The notes beneath the pieces were generated by a model. That model was not told the origin of the DNA. It saw only the letters and a program-made list of their open reading frames with translations, and searched no databases. Below are positions 24,601-37,900 of a stretch of 64,000 nt of DNA, piece by piece. Position 1 is the stretch's first letter. Each line of letters opens with the position of its first letter. The DNA is from Liolophura sinensis (Eukaryota > Mollusca > Polyplacophora > Chitonida > Chitonidae): positions 14,048,706 through 14,112,705 of the forward strand of contig NC_088296.1 of the NCBI RefSeq assembly GCF_032854445.1. The letters run 5' to 3'. Position numbers and translations under genes: made by a program.

Positions 24601-25378
24601 TCGTATAAACACAGAGGTGCAAAACTGTGCTATGTTCATACAGTCGCTACCCGTATGAACGCATATCTTGTGCAATTGGCATCTCGCTATTATGCAATAA
24701 CTACACTTACCTAATATACATGTCTGTGAAGATTGATCCTACTTCCCGGTTCAAATTCACGTGTGACGATACATGTATAACTCCAATTTCATGTAATTAA
24801 AACGGAATTGAGATGCATATTTTCGATGAAAGACTTCAGGCAATGAAACTATCATTGTTGATGTTACGGATACACATAAAATTTGACATTTTCGTTATAA
24901 TTCAGTGTGTGTTGTGTTGCTTACATTTACACCTGGAAGTTAATATTTGCAATACTGGCCTTAACAATGATAAGAATACTGTTCGGAAATGTTTTCAAAT
25001 CGCATGTCTTTATGCCTCAAAACTGTTATCCGTTTACATGTCCAGCCAAAATGGACGTCTTAAAAGGTCAATTCCCAAAACAACACTCAACGCAAATCAC
25101 CAAAGAAGTGTAAATGTATATACTACATTCAGGTTTGAGCATCAGGAGTTAGAAAATAAAGAAATTCACCAGATTTCGATGCTGATGTCGAAAAGTTAAC
25201 ACTTTGTAGATAGGACACCGTTGATTCTGTAAGTGATTTGCTCAAGACTTTTGTCTGTGATAGTCGTTCCACTGCTTTTATTAACCCAAAATTGTATGGC
25301 GCTCCACCGAAAGTACAAATAGCGTTATCAAATAAATAAATCTAAAAGGACAACCTTTTCCGTCTTCGAGTCACAGGA

Positions 25379-25742
25379 ATGACCCGGATAGCACAGCTGG
25401 TAGATCGTCCGCTTCGGGACCGGTAAATCCAGGATCAATCCTTGATCGAGTCACACCTAAGACTTTAAAAGAGGAAGTTGCAACTTCCCCCTTTGGCGTT
25501 CAGCATGAAGGGGATAGTGCAACGACAGGTTGACTTGTATCAGTATAATGGCTCGAGCCGGGCGGCTTACTCGCCTTCGGTAAGTCATCTCAGTGAAGCA
25601 GCACTAAATGCAAAGAGCGGTGAAAATCCGTCCTGCAACAAGGAGGCACATTACACGTACATGCATTCTAACGATACCTTCGTCGTCATATGACTAAAAA
25701 ATTGTTGAGTACGACGTTAAACTCCAAGCACTCGCTCACAGG
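25379..25742 (+). mobile_element. SINE family 2
   Basis: tRNA-like head (cggatagcacagctggtaga), long body and a 3' end gagtacgacgttaaactcca. Nearly the same element lies at 44513-44875 and 50588-50955. Confidence 0.85.
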
Positions 25743-26322
25743 GTTAGTGGCACGGAAAGCGCCTGAAACGCGTCTCCGGTTGTCGGAAGAGATAAAAGCG
25801 TTATATTTGCTGCGCCTTTAAATAAAAAAAATGTTTCCCTGCTTTATTTTGTCAGCGACAAACGGTGCTATAGGTCGTTTAGTCTGTCAACATGTGAATA
25901 TTTACTCTCACAACATCGACTATTTATTTTACAATTGGCCTACGTCAAAGATCATTTTGCTTGTGGGGTTTACTATATGAATGACAGAGAGCATATCACA
26001 GAGAGCATTCTAACTGTATTTTCTTTGTAATAGCGGATGGATGTTCAGTATATTAACATGTAGAACTTGTAACGTTACACTGTACTTTTCAGTGAAGAAA
26101 GGCAATTTTCGTAGAAAGCAGGAGTGGTTTTTAGTCAAAAAAGCAAACATAGATGACAGTTACATGGAAAATGGATGTAACACGTTTATAGCAACAGTTG
26201 ATCTCTTCTAGATTGTATGAGATGAGAATGTTCTGAAAGTTCAGAGTTCCGCTGTGAGTTGAAGTATAGGGAGGATTTGCTTGCTATGAAGGCGTGTGGT
26301 CACCTATGCCGCCTAAGGCAAA

Positions 26323-26640
26323 CCGACCGCTTCAATAGCCTAATGGCTAGGGCGTCCGCCTCAACGCCGAGCGGCCCAAGATCAAACCCGGGGCTTGTCA
26401 TACCAATGTGTTAAAATGATTGGTCCAGTGTGAGTATGATGTGATCCTGTGGGGTATCTTATCTGCGGCTTTTGGCATAACACTTAACTGGCGTCCGCAC
26501 ATTGGCGACCGCACCTTGGTGTCATGGACCAGCCACGATGAGATAGTATATGTGCACACACATGGTGATTCCTTGTCGTCATACGACTGAATAATTGCTT
26601 AAAAACGACTTGAAATGCGCCCCTAAACGAATAATTCAGT
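26323..26640 (+). mobile_element. SINE-like element, different tRNA-like head
   Basis: Head aatagcctaatggctagggc with box B-like gatcaaaccc; 3' part gtcgtcatacgactgaataa resembles the family 2 tail, so it may be a recombinant family. Confidence 0.6.
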
Positions 26641-27463
26641 CAAATACATACATACATTTTTTTTTACCATCCTTGACTTTTCTATATTCATTTAACGAAG
26701 AGGGCAGATGCACTTAGAATCTCTGCATCAGCGGTCATTTTTATCTTTCTTTTCGCGCGCATTATGAGAATGAGAACTTTGAACTCGCTTTTAATAACAA
26801 ATGCAGAGTCGTCATTATTATGATAATCACATGGTTAAAAGCCAAACTATCTCTTTCACTCAATACATTGATATAAGTCATTTCTGATACGGAAGCACAG
26901 ATTTTATTGACCTGAATAGCAGGTCGTGTCGAGCGTGCGTACTTTTTTTTCAAATGCAAAACAACTGCAACAGGGTCTTGGACTTTGATGCATCAAAATT
27001 CTTTTCACCCTAAAAGGTAGACACAATTAGCATAAAAGAGGACGTGACATAAAGGAAAAAATGTGCTTATCGCTTTCCATTTAGGTATATTTTGGTAAAT
27101 TATTCATAAAAACACATTATAATATCGGGTTATCATGAGATAGACGCAGTCAAAACCAGGGAAGAAGACGAGACTGTTTCTCTGCCATTTAGGTATGTAA
27201 TTTTTCATAAACTATTAAACAGAAACGCTCGATACCATACGATTCCAATTCCATGATGCGTCATCTAAACAGTGAATTGCACTAAATAATTACTTGCCAC
27301 AGTGGCATTAATTAAAGAAATCCTAAAGAAAATAAAAGATGATTAAAATATCATTGAAAATATTGTCTGATGAGGTGTTATACACAACGCAAATATTTAA
27401 AGTAACTTCAACGTTTAAAACCTATGTAAACATGTGCATTTCTTATTGACACACATAAATAGA

Positions 27464-27590
27464 TTCCAACAACCTGCGGATGGTCGTCGGTTTCCTCCAG
27501 GCTCTGCCTGGTGTCCTCCTACCATAATGCTGGCCGCCGTTGTATAAGTGAAATATTCTTGTATACGGCGTAAAACACCAGTCAAATAAT
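27464..27590 (+). mobile_element. SINE family 1, 3' fragment
   Basis: Starts inside the body (caacctgcggatggtcgtcg) and runs to ggcgtaaaacaccagtcaaa. Confidence 0.8.
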
Positions 27591-28152
27591 TTTTTTTCAT
27601 TCGGTGAGACTAAGAACACATTAGGAGCAGTTTCTCTCCGTAACCATCGCAACACTTTGTGTTGGTCGATTTATAATAGTATTCCGCAACTAACTTGACG
27701 AAGTGAAAATATTTAGAGTTTTAATGAAATCTCGCTTTTTTTTCTGTACCCCGGCTGGAGGCATACACGGTGTATTTATCACAGCGAAACAGAATGACTT
27801 GTGGCCCGTTGTGGTCAGTTTGATTCTACCCTAACTGTTCATCTAAACGCTTGAACAGTAGCAACTTACGCAAACCCCTAGCACCATAGCTTAAACAGAA
27901 CTGGATAAAAATCCAGCGATGTCTATTACTTTATAAAAAACGTCAATAATCTAGATATGCTCAAATGATGTATTGTCATTGCGATTGGTAAGACTAACAT
28001 GAAAATGTATACATGTAGATAAACTATTCTTCAAGCACATAAAGGTAACAAAAACTGTTAACAAAACGATCTCTTGTAGTCACAATCTTCAAAATATGTG
28101 TAGAAAAATCTTTTACTTCGTCTTGTGTTTATGTATGAACTGAAGAGTATGT

Positions 28153-28413
28153 TTATTTATTTGATTGGTGTTTTACGCCGTACTCAAGAATATTTAACTT
28201 ATGCGACGGCGGCCAGCATTATGGTGGGAGGAAACCGGGCACAGCCCGGGGGAAACCCACGACCATTCGCAGGCTGATGCCAGACCTTCCCACGAACGGC
28301 CGGAGAGAAGGCCAGCATGAGCTGGACTTGAACTCACAGCGACCGCATTGGTGAGAGGCTCCTGGGTCATTAGACTGCGCTAGCGCACTAACCAACTGAA
28401 CGAAGGAGGCCCC
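28153..28413 (-). mobile_element. SINE family 1 with 12-bp target-site duplication
   Basis: Flanked by gaagagtatgtt at 28142-28153 and 28414-28425. The matching site in the first duplicated segment (about 4535-4555, aagtatatgttaagtg) has no insertion. Confidence 0.92.
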
Positions 28414-29020
28414 GAAGAGTATGTTAAGTGCATTCTTCAATAGTTCTTCCGTTGTTTAGTAGATTGATTAATAATCGTACTAGCCTCCACATATGCGGAC
28501 TCTTTTATCGGAATTAATTGATGTTTTAGAAAATAAATACAAAAACTTTACAAATATACGTTGACGTATCTATTCAATAAGTCTTCTTTTAAAAAATATG
28601 AACTTATTCAAACAGTTTCTACAGTTGTGTCTGTAGATAACCAGGGAGATCTGAATTATTACAATTAGCCTCACTGCACTCGTTCCCCATTGCTACGTGG
28701 GGTGTAATTTGCTACTATCGGAGCACTTATACAAACCCTTTGTATAAAACCTCAGCTGGTGTAAGCTGACAACAGGCTGTATTTCACCGATGATGTGTGA
28801 CCATTTGTCAACCATTGCACGGTCGTCTCTCTTCTGATTTTACTCTCCGTGCTTATAATGATGATATTCTGTACGGATTATGTCGAAGAGCATGAGATAC
28901 AAATATCTTTTCATCAGCTTCGCCTTCATATACCGGGTTTTGTTTGGACATACATTTCACGTTTATGGATCGTATAACGAATCTTCTCCCTTGGTTTGGT
29001 GAACTGTGCTGCTGCAAATT

Positions 29021-29295
29021 TTATTTATTTATTTATTTATTTATTTGATTGGTGTATTACGCCGTACTCAAGAATATTTCCCTTATACAACGGCGGCCAG
29101 CATTATGTTGAGTGGAAACCGGGCAGAACCCGGGTGAATTCCACGACCATCCGCAGGTTGCTGCCAGACCTTTCCACGTACGACCGGAGAAGAAGCCAGC
29201 ATGATCTAGACTTGAACTCACAGCGACCGCATTGGTGAGTGACTCTTGGGTCATTACGCTGTGTTAGCGCGCTTACCAACTGAGCCACGGAGGCC
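29021..29295 (-). mobile_element. SINE family 1 with 10-bp target-site duplication
   Basis: Flanked by tgctgcaaat at 29011-29020 and 29300-29309. The following DNA aligns to about 5230 onward in the first segment, which has no SINE there. Confidence 0.9.
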
Positions 29296-29779
29296 ACGAT
29301 GCTGCAAATAGCTGACAGTGTGCACAATACACCATAAAAGGGGAGGCATTTTTAAATCGACGCTTTATGTTAAGTGTCTAGTTTTTAATTTATTGCAGTT
29401 CACCAGTGCTTGTGTTGTGTGGTGTTTTAATATTATACCATTCAAAGGATTAAAAACTGGCCTGACTAGTTTGACTAAAGGATTCAACACCATCCATCTG
29501 GAGAGAGTTTCACCTGAATGGTGTAATAAAGCGCCAAGCATTCTTTTTTCGGGACTAGAAAGTCACGTCACATGAGATGTTAACATAGCACAGACCAGAG
29601 ATTTTTCGCATATGCGATTAATATGCGATTCAGCAAACCGAATTACCATAAGTTGAAACTATTTTACCTAGCTACTTTTATAAAGCTTTTGAATAAAAAT
29701 AGCCTACGTCAAACCGCCTAACGTATTTATCCCTGTTTGTTGACGTGTGAGTGACATTCTATATCACAATGACGTATAT

Positions 29780-30180
29780 GTTGAAAAGATCTCCATATCC
29801 GTATATTGCAAGGGCTGAGAAAGATATTTACACACCTTCCCTAGATTTAAAGGAAACACAAACTCTCCAGATGTTAATCTTAACTGGATCTAGATTTGTA
29901 CAAAGACCAAAACGGCTTTCTGTCTCGCAGACTTTACGACTGTTGCATTTGTTAAGCCCTGTGTCTTGTGTAACGATTTCCATCAACCTCACAGGTTATT
30001 ACTTCAAAAACTTGTGTGTCAAGGTTATTCCGTCAAAGGCCATCAACCTAAGCGTGTTAAGTTTTACAATGAGAATACCTGTAATTCTCTTGTAAGTAGA
30101 TATGGACAGACTGTCCAGAATCTTTGGTAGTTTGCTTCATGATTGTGTCTATAGTTTATTTCTCTTTGTGAGTACTCAGT
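29780..30180 (+). repeat. Dispersed repeat type R
   Basis: Shares ctagatttaaaggaaac, caaagaccaaaacgg and a 3' part with 59885-60390. The ORF inside (DLKET) is probably a by-product of the repeat. Confidence 0.65.
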
Positions 30181-30333
30181 CATACTCGCTACCAAAATTG
30201 CCTTTAGTTAATGACACGTAACAACAGAAACCGTTTAAACTTTTGAATCTCACAAACGAAACTAACGTCCGTTATGTTTGGAATCTTTTTTTCACCTTCG
30301 GACAGGGTGATGGACCTGAAAATTTTCATCTTA

Positions 30334-30480
30334 CCCAACATTCTGTTTACAGAGCATGCAATCCTTAGAGGACTACCCCAACGCCTTTTTTATACTAAAT
30401 GTTCCCTAGACACAATATTTTTGCTATGCTAGCATATAAACTGCATTTAAAAATGCATGCCCTGTAAACAGAATGTTGAG
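30334..30480. repeat. Hairpin-like element with about 28-bp inverted ends
   Basis: ccaacattctgtttacagag at the left is matched in reverse by ctgtaaacagaatgttg at 30462-30478, with about 90 nt between arms. It could be a short MITE. Confidence 0.75.
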
Positions 30481-31408
30481 TTAGATAACATTGTCGCGGC
30501 TCATGATCCTGCGCGAAGTTGAAAAAAAATTCCAAACATGGCGGACGTTAGCTTGGTTTGCCCAATTCAATGGTTTTAACGGTTGAATTTGTGTTGAAAA
30601 GTTGTTTACAGATGCCGGCTTTGACATATTTACTGTGTGTTCCTATCAGGGAATCGGTCGGAAGCAAAAGAAAGGTGTTCAAGCCGGTTTTCTTTAAGTC
30701 CATATGACCGAACCTTCGCGTTATACGGTAGGAGAGACCAGCTTAACTTTGGGCTAGGTTTCAACGGCAAGAATCCATGGCCTCGGGTGACGACAGAATT
30801 ATTAGAAAACAGTGACATGCTAGATACTGGGCGGAGTTCAACATGCTTTACCGAAGGGTAACACCAGTTACGTGAACAGCTGCCGAATTAACTATAAACC
30901 CTGTTACTGACACTGTCATATTTGATATTGTTTACACGTTTAAATATAATTCAACCATATTAAGTGAATTTCATTTTATCTTTTGTAGCATATGATCTAC
31001 GGGCAGTATAGATACAGAGATGGATGATAGGAATTTAAAGCGAGGAATTCTATTCGCAGAGTTTTAGTGTAGGCTGTGAGTCTAACCGCTTGTCCGTGCA
31101 ACCATTGTAATACAAATTACACTGTTAGCCCATTTTCCAGCATGCAACTTGCTTTTGAACACTTATGACGCCACAGGGGGCAATGAGTTCCTGGTGTGGA
31201 AACTAAGATTATAGAGTTTAACATTATGAACTAGACACTAAGTGTAAATTGTAGTAGTATGGACATTCAACGCATCAGTGTGTAGAAGTTGGCTTGTTAC
31301 ATGTCACGGACTAGATCGCCACGTTGAATACATAAACGGGCGCAATCAAAGCGCAAAGTGGTCTTCAACGAACTTTGAACATCGCGAATAGCCGTTCATC
31401 GAGTGCTG

Positions 31409-31440
31409 ATTGTTACCAGTGCCCCAAAAGCACTGAACTA
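31409..31440 (+). promoter_or_regulatory. Conserved block upstream of gene B (candidate promoter or 5' UTR)
   Basis: Partner of 6365-6396, about 180 nt before the gene B ATG and better conserved than its surroundings. No TATA box is evident. Confidence 0.35.
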
Positions 31441-31618
31441 AACACAACAATTTACCCATCATACACTGCAATAAATAATGTACATCACTTCCACGACTGG
31501 GCAACATTAATTCTAAACACAAAGGTCATCGACAGCGAAACAAGGAATGACCAACATTCGAATCTCGGCTCATTATTTTTCTGTTTTTTTTCTCCAGATC
31601 GCCTTTTGTTTCACAACC

Positions 31619-31667
31619 ATGAAGCCGTTTATCTCTGTTGCCTGTCTGTTTTCGCTGATCTTAGCAG
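31619..31667 (+). CDS. Gene B exon 1: signal peptide
   Basis: ATG at 31619 starts a 16-residue hydrophobic leader; donor gtaag, phase 1, same 49-nt length as in gene A. A pyrimidine tract ending ctccag lies 22 nt upstream and could be the acceptor of a 5' UTR intron. Confidence 0.83.
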
Positions 31668-34600
31668 GTAAGAATCCATCTTCGGTGATGCATTATTAAG
31701 TCACCTGCACAAGGACAACGTTTATGTTGGAAACAGGATTCCTTACTCCCGGGGGGGGGGGGGGGGAACAATATTTAGTCTCGTTCTATAACAATCGAAT
31801 ACTAGTAACACGGTAACATGAAGTGAACAGTACATTTTTACAGGGTTATTTTTTATTTCGAAGTTGATACATACGTCAGTCTCAAAATAGGGAATATTAC
31901 CCGTCTGACATCGACCCACGCCTTGTACCCTATTGTTCTGTGTATAGACGTGTGAAAAGAGACTGATACTCGTATATTTTGACTGATACTCATATGTTTT
32001 GTAGACAACAAACTATTGTAGGCTGGAAACATGAACGGGTAATGATCATTGTTGGCTATTGGCCTTTCAAAATAATGTCTTACCAATAAAATTTTATTCA
32101 GTACACCCTGAGATGGATTAAAAATAACTAATACTTTCATAGCGACGTTGCATGTTGTTTTTTTTTTTGGATGTTTTGTTTCAGCACTGGCCATTAATAT
32201 TGACACTGGCGCTTTCACGTACGACTGTCGCCGAGCGTCAAACTCATGCGGAAATGGAGCTTGCGACTCGCAGACTGGAAACTGTATTTGTGGTAATGCT
32301 GGATTAGGACGAGATTGCAGCATACCGTGTAAGTGTTCCTAGAAAATACCTTGCGTATTTCCGACATAATTGAAAACTGTTGACTGCTTCTCTTTGTATG
32401 ATTCCGTCCTGTTCTCTTACTTTATATATTCTCTTAGATCTTTGGTGGTTTGTGTTATACGTCGTTTTTGGGAATTGGCCTTGCGAATATTGACCTGGAA
32501 CGTCCTTATTGGTTGGTACGGCTAGTATACGAATGTGTGTCGATTCAACGCACGGCTTGTAACATTTGCTAGATCTTCTGCAAACTGAGATGACATCAAT
32601 CAGCGTCACAAGGAACTGATTCAATAAGAAGCGTGTCAAGGGCATCACATGTCACAACAGGGTTTTTAAAGTTTACAAATTATTTACACCTCATTATTTA
32701 CACCTCCAGAGACGGTCACATGATATTCTGCAAAACATGATGTACATTGACCACGTGCCTAAGGAAAGCAACATCACTCTCACAAAAATAAAATCACACG
32801 TTCACGAGGCAGTATCCAACGATCTCCTGATAATACCCAACGATCACGTGCGTTTATTCCACGACAGTTATCTCCCTTTGTTAGCTGCTTGTTCGTAAAG
32901 TAATCAACGGTTTACGGTCATGGTTCCGTTATCGACGTACAAATCCAGCGATTTAAGCACAACCCAAAAAGGTACACTTCTCTCGAGCTGACAATTCATC
33001 ATATCCCATCCCACAGTATGAACGATCTGTATAGTAAAACACTCTTGTTTGAAAATAAGGACTGAGGTTTCATTCCATAACTGTATCTAATTGTTTGTTT
33101 CATTTTTCTTCCAACAGTTGGCTCTCAACAGACTAACTCGTTTCAATGCAACTGCCAACAAGGGTCATCGTGCTATACCCCAAATTTCAATGACTTTAGG
33201 TGTGATTGTTTACCTGGATGGACCGGGGAGGACTGCAACACGTGTAGAGGTATGTCACGGAACTCCTGCAACACCTCAATAATCTGACAATGGTCATTTT
33301 GTATGACACAGTTTCAGCTTGTTGTGAAATTAGCATCCACGCGGTCATCACAAATGAGCTAGCTGTGAACCACTCTGTTTAGACTGTGTTCATGTTTCAT
33401 TAGTACCTTACCGTATGTGAGGGGACTAGAGGTTCACAAGTCCACTCCCGCTACCGCAGGGTACCAGAGGTTAGTTAGGTCCACTCCCGTTACCGCAAGG
33501 TACCATAGGTTCATAAGGTCTCTACTGGCCTGACAGGGGAATAAAGGTTCATTGGCTGTGTATCAGTTTGTCAGTCGGTCTAGAAAGAGTTTTATGGATT
33601 TCTTTTGTGTGTTTGTGTCTCACGCTCCTCAACGTTTAGCAAAATTGTGGTCGTTGTGTAATACAGAACAAGTTCGAAGTTTATGTCATCTTGACCTAGT
33701 TATTCCCGCTTTTGTTCCCTTAAAGACTTTGATGTAGGTATTATTCTGAAGTTTCAAAGCAGTAGGTGGCCGAGCTAGCAGAAGGCTTATTTTTCTTGAC
33801 ATTACCACTATGAATCAAAAGACGCGGTCATTTTCAATTTCACAGTAAGTTTGCAGTGTAGTTCAAGCAGAATGGACGTCGCCATGATACCACAGAATCT
33901 TCCGTTTGCTGGACATCTTGATTTTATCTCTGCAACTGGCCAAACCGTGACAACCTGCAGACAAACAACCCTGTTTTCACCCTCGTGGACTGGTAGCCAG
34001 TTCAACCTACAGCTGGGGACTGGCTCATCTTCTTGTCCTCAAGCTCTTGAGCCACGGGTAAGAATCCTACCGTATTTCATGCAAGTAACAATATCAAACT
34101 TCTCCCCGACGACAGCATTTGTTTTAAATCAACTCTAGACCAAGTGAATATATGTCCTGATAAACAATCACAGGCAGTTATAAAAGCATATTCTAATGGA
34201 AAGCGAAATTACTCTATGTGGTTGGCAGCAAAAGTTAAAGTAGGATCTCCACATCCAAAGTCCATCGCGCTACCAAGTAAGCTGGAATTTCCCATTACCT
34301 ACTGGTAATATAATCGCTGGAAATCTACTTCCGTTACAATATCGATTTATTTTGGTGGCGTTGTACAACCAACGCAGTTCAAGGTACGTAAACACGCATA
34401 CATCGAATGCTCGTCCAGGTAATCAATCGAGTGTGAGTTATTTTATTAGCGCAGCAAGGACACTGTTTCCATTATAAGCGTTCTGTTTTGTCTTATTGAG
34501 GTCATATAGACTGACTGTCGTAGTTTAAACGTGTTGGGATGTCATTTTTATTAATATGGCGTATTCTGTGATCTCACAAGAATTTCGGATTACGCATTGA

Positions 34601-34846
34601 TTTATACCAAACGTAGTGAGGCGAGGCCGAAGGCTGAGCCAAGAGAAAGGAGGCATATTGCTAACGTATGAGCTAAATTATTTTACCGGTCATGTTCATG
34701 TAAATGTGAAAGCTGAACTTCCGGTTTTTATGACAGCTGCCATGTTGAAGTGTTAACCTCACCAGAATGTAACAATTATCTGTACTACATGCTTATGATT
34801 TTCACTGCCTTGTAACTCATAATCATCATTAATCTTTCAAACAGCG

Positions 34847-34922
<76 letters not shown>

Positions 34923-37900
34923 GTCAGTCATAGCGGTAGTCTCCATAAGAGCCCGATGGTGAAGACGCGACAAATGTTAGTGTCGAAGTATCCTGGCACA
35001 CACAATCAGCGATCGGCTAGTCCATTAACAAAACCATGGGTATTTCTCCTATCCGCATTTGGAACTTTCGTACAGCGTTTTCTACCTGACATTTCTCAAT
35101 CAGCCATGCATCCATGGCCGAGGGGATCGCACTTTCATTACACCACATTCGGCGAAGTGAACTATTCTCCGCGATATGGATGTTTCGTTTGTCATGCACA
35201 ACAGACGATATTTATCTGTGCAGCTATCCATCGTGGAGAATACTTGGTACAACATTGAGAAGGAAGCATGGCTGGCCCAAACTGTTGCCGTCTTTTCGGT
35301 TAAAATTACCGATTTAAGCAAAACAGAAGCAGAACATTGTCCAATAAAAGTGCGATCCCCACGGCTCGGGGTTAGCCTACTGATCGACAAAATGTAGCAA
35401 AAGCTACAATGGTTCCAAATACAAATAGAAAAATACCGATGGTCTTGTGAATGAACCTCTGTTAGACGTTGTTTTCGTTACAATACATGCAACGGGTTAT
35501 TCATTAGTCTAAGGCTACATAGGCCGCTCATCTCCTCGGCAATCGAAGGGAAAAAAGTAGCACAAAGACAGGCTTTTCCCATGTACTACGACTTGTTGAC
35601 AATGAACTGATTCTTCATTAGCAATTCTTTTAAACTACACCACACTTAATTGATAAAATGAGGAAACAGTTATTGAAAAAAAGTACAAAGTTTTGCTGGT
35701 CTACAATGAATATATTTCAGGCAACCCTTGAAATGCGTATTTATTATCGGAAATTCTGCATGTATTTTCCAATCAAAATATGTTTAAATTTTGTCTTGTT
35801 TCTATATGGAATACTTACATTACTGCTGCTTTTATGATAAATAAAAAAAAACATACTTTATGGCAAACGTCCCGGTTTCTTTTCATCACAATGCTTACAA
35901 TTGTCGTAGTCAAACACCTGTTCACAGCCCGGAACAGCTTCTTAATTAAAAGCATTGGGCATGCGTTTTCACTACGTTTATTTCATAAATGCCATGCACT
36001 TACTAGAAATCTCGCATCACATTTCAATGCCTTCTCAAATGACACCCCCCCCCTCCTACCCCCGACGTCATGATAATTATCCATGTTGTTAGAGGGAGTG
36101 ATGATTTATGTATTTATTTATTTATTTGATTGGTGTTTTACGCAAGAATATTTCACTTATACGACGGCGGCCAGCATTATGGTTGGAGGAAACCGGATAT
36201 AGCCCGGGGGAAACCCACGACCATCCGCAGGTTGCTGACAATCTTTCCCACGTACTCAAAGAAGGTATAAAGAATGGAGAAATGCACCATATGCAATACC
36301 ACAGATACATATCCAACCAATTCCTTGTTTATTGTTTCAGCTACTGTAAATATAGCCTAAATAATAGATAATATTTTTTTTATTAATCTGCTAAAAATTT
36401 CTCAATAATGGCCAACACGCTACGTTCGATCTTAGGGTTTGCCTGTTTCATATTGGGCTTACCTAAAACTGATATAAGTCCGCGTTTCACATGTTATTTA
36501 TACACTTTCCAAATTTACCCCTCCTTTAACATTGTGGCGACAGGAGGCATTCAGTTAACAACACTCAAGACGCACGATTTTTCTTTATCGGTGACCAAAT
36601 TTTGCTTCCTGCATGAATGGATTGATGCCTAGTAAATAACAAGCAGCGTAGTTCTATTTTTGGGAGGCTCCGAAGTGTGCACCAGCTTGCGCATAGAACT
36701 CGTCCACATCAGTCGGAATATAATTCAGAGAACTATAACATTTTAGTCGCTGGTTTTGCTATCCATTCCTTGATATTCTTCCTTTCTCTTTTATCTAACA
36801 GGCAAATAACGAGAGATGCTATACCCTTCAGTTGAGGTACAACAGTAACTTGCGAACGTTCCTTGACGAGACTTTCACACTGTGTTGCGGCCAAAACGGA
36901 GATACTGTAGCTCAGAGCGGCGTGACCGTGAGCGTGAGCGAAAAGTAAGTGTGTGTGTTAGCAGGACACATTCAATCACTGCGGAGAATTTCAAGGGCAA
37001 AGAAATTGGAAACAGGAAATAAACATCAGTATAGAAAAAAAATGTAAAATGTTTCTTTGGAAATAACCGTACTGACATTTGCAAATGCATTTTACTTACG
37101 GGTGAATTAATAGCAGTGAGCTTTATGGATTTTACAGTCGTTTCAATGAACCCCATTGATAGTGAATGAGGGCTTGTAATTTGATGCTTATTAGGCATTT
37201 ATATGAAAAGTTAAAATCCTATCTGACATGAATTGACAAAAGACCGAATTTCACCCGGTTACACGTGGCCATTTGCCAGCTATCACACTGTCGTCACTGT
37301 TCTGGTTTGACCCTCTGTGTTGTTAGTCTTTTATTATATTGTATTCGAGCATGAAGCATCAATTTGCTGGTGAACTAAGCTGCTTAACCCTAACAGAGTT
37401 AATCTGTAATACTGTATGTTTACTACTGACTTAAAACATTCTTCGAACAAACCAGTTGACTCACGAATATCCTACCACGAACACACCAGATGACTCATGA
37501 GTAATCTACTCCGAAGACACCAGATAACTCATCAAAAACCTAACCCGGACAGACCAAATGACTCATGAATAGCCTACCCCGGACAGGCTAGATGACTCAT
37601 AAATAACCTAACCCGGACACAACAGATGACTCATGAATAACCTAACCCGGACACAACAGATGACTCATGAATAACCTAACCCGGACACAACAGATGACTC
37701 ATGAATAACCTACCCTTGACAAGCCAGATGACTTATGAATAACCTACACCGGACACACCGGACACACCGGACACACCAGACACTACTTTCTCACCATTCA
37801 CATTATGTTTATATAAACACCGGCCTGAGCTGTAAGCCACATAACTTTTGTGTTAAACCCTAAGCAAGGAAGTACTGAAAATTGTTTTTCTTTATAGTGT

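Noticed and set aside
30536-30580. Start codon in an atggcggacgtt context
   Set aside because: The frame stops after about 14 codons and no donor site follows.
31853-32323. 156-codon minus-strand ORF antisense to gene B exon 2
   Set aside because: Shadow of the conserved EGF exon; gene A has the same antisense frame (7461-7754) for the same reason.
34785-34973. ORF with Arg-Glu repeats
   Set aside because: Direct translation of a CT microsatellite.
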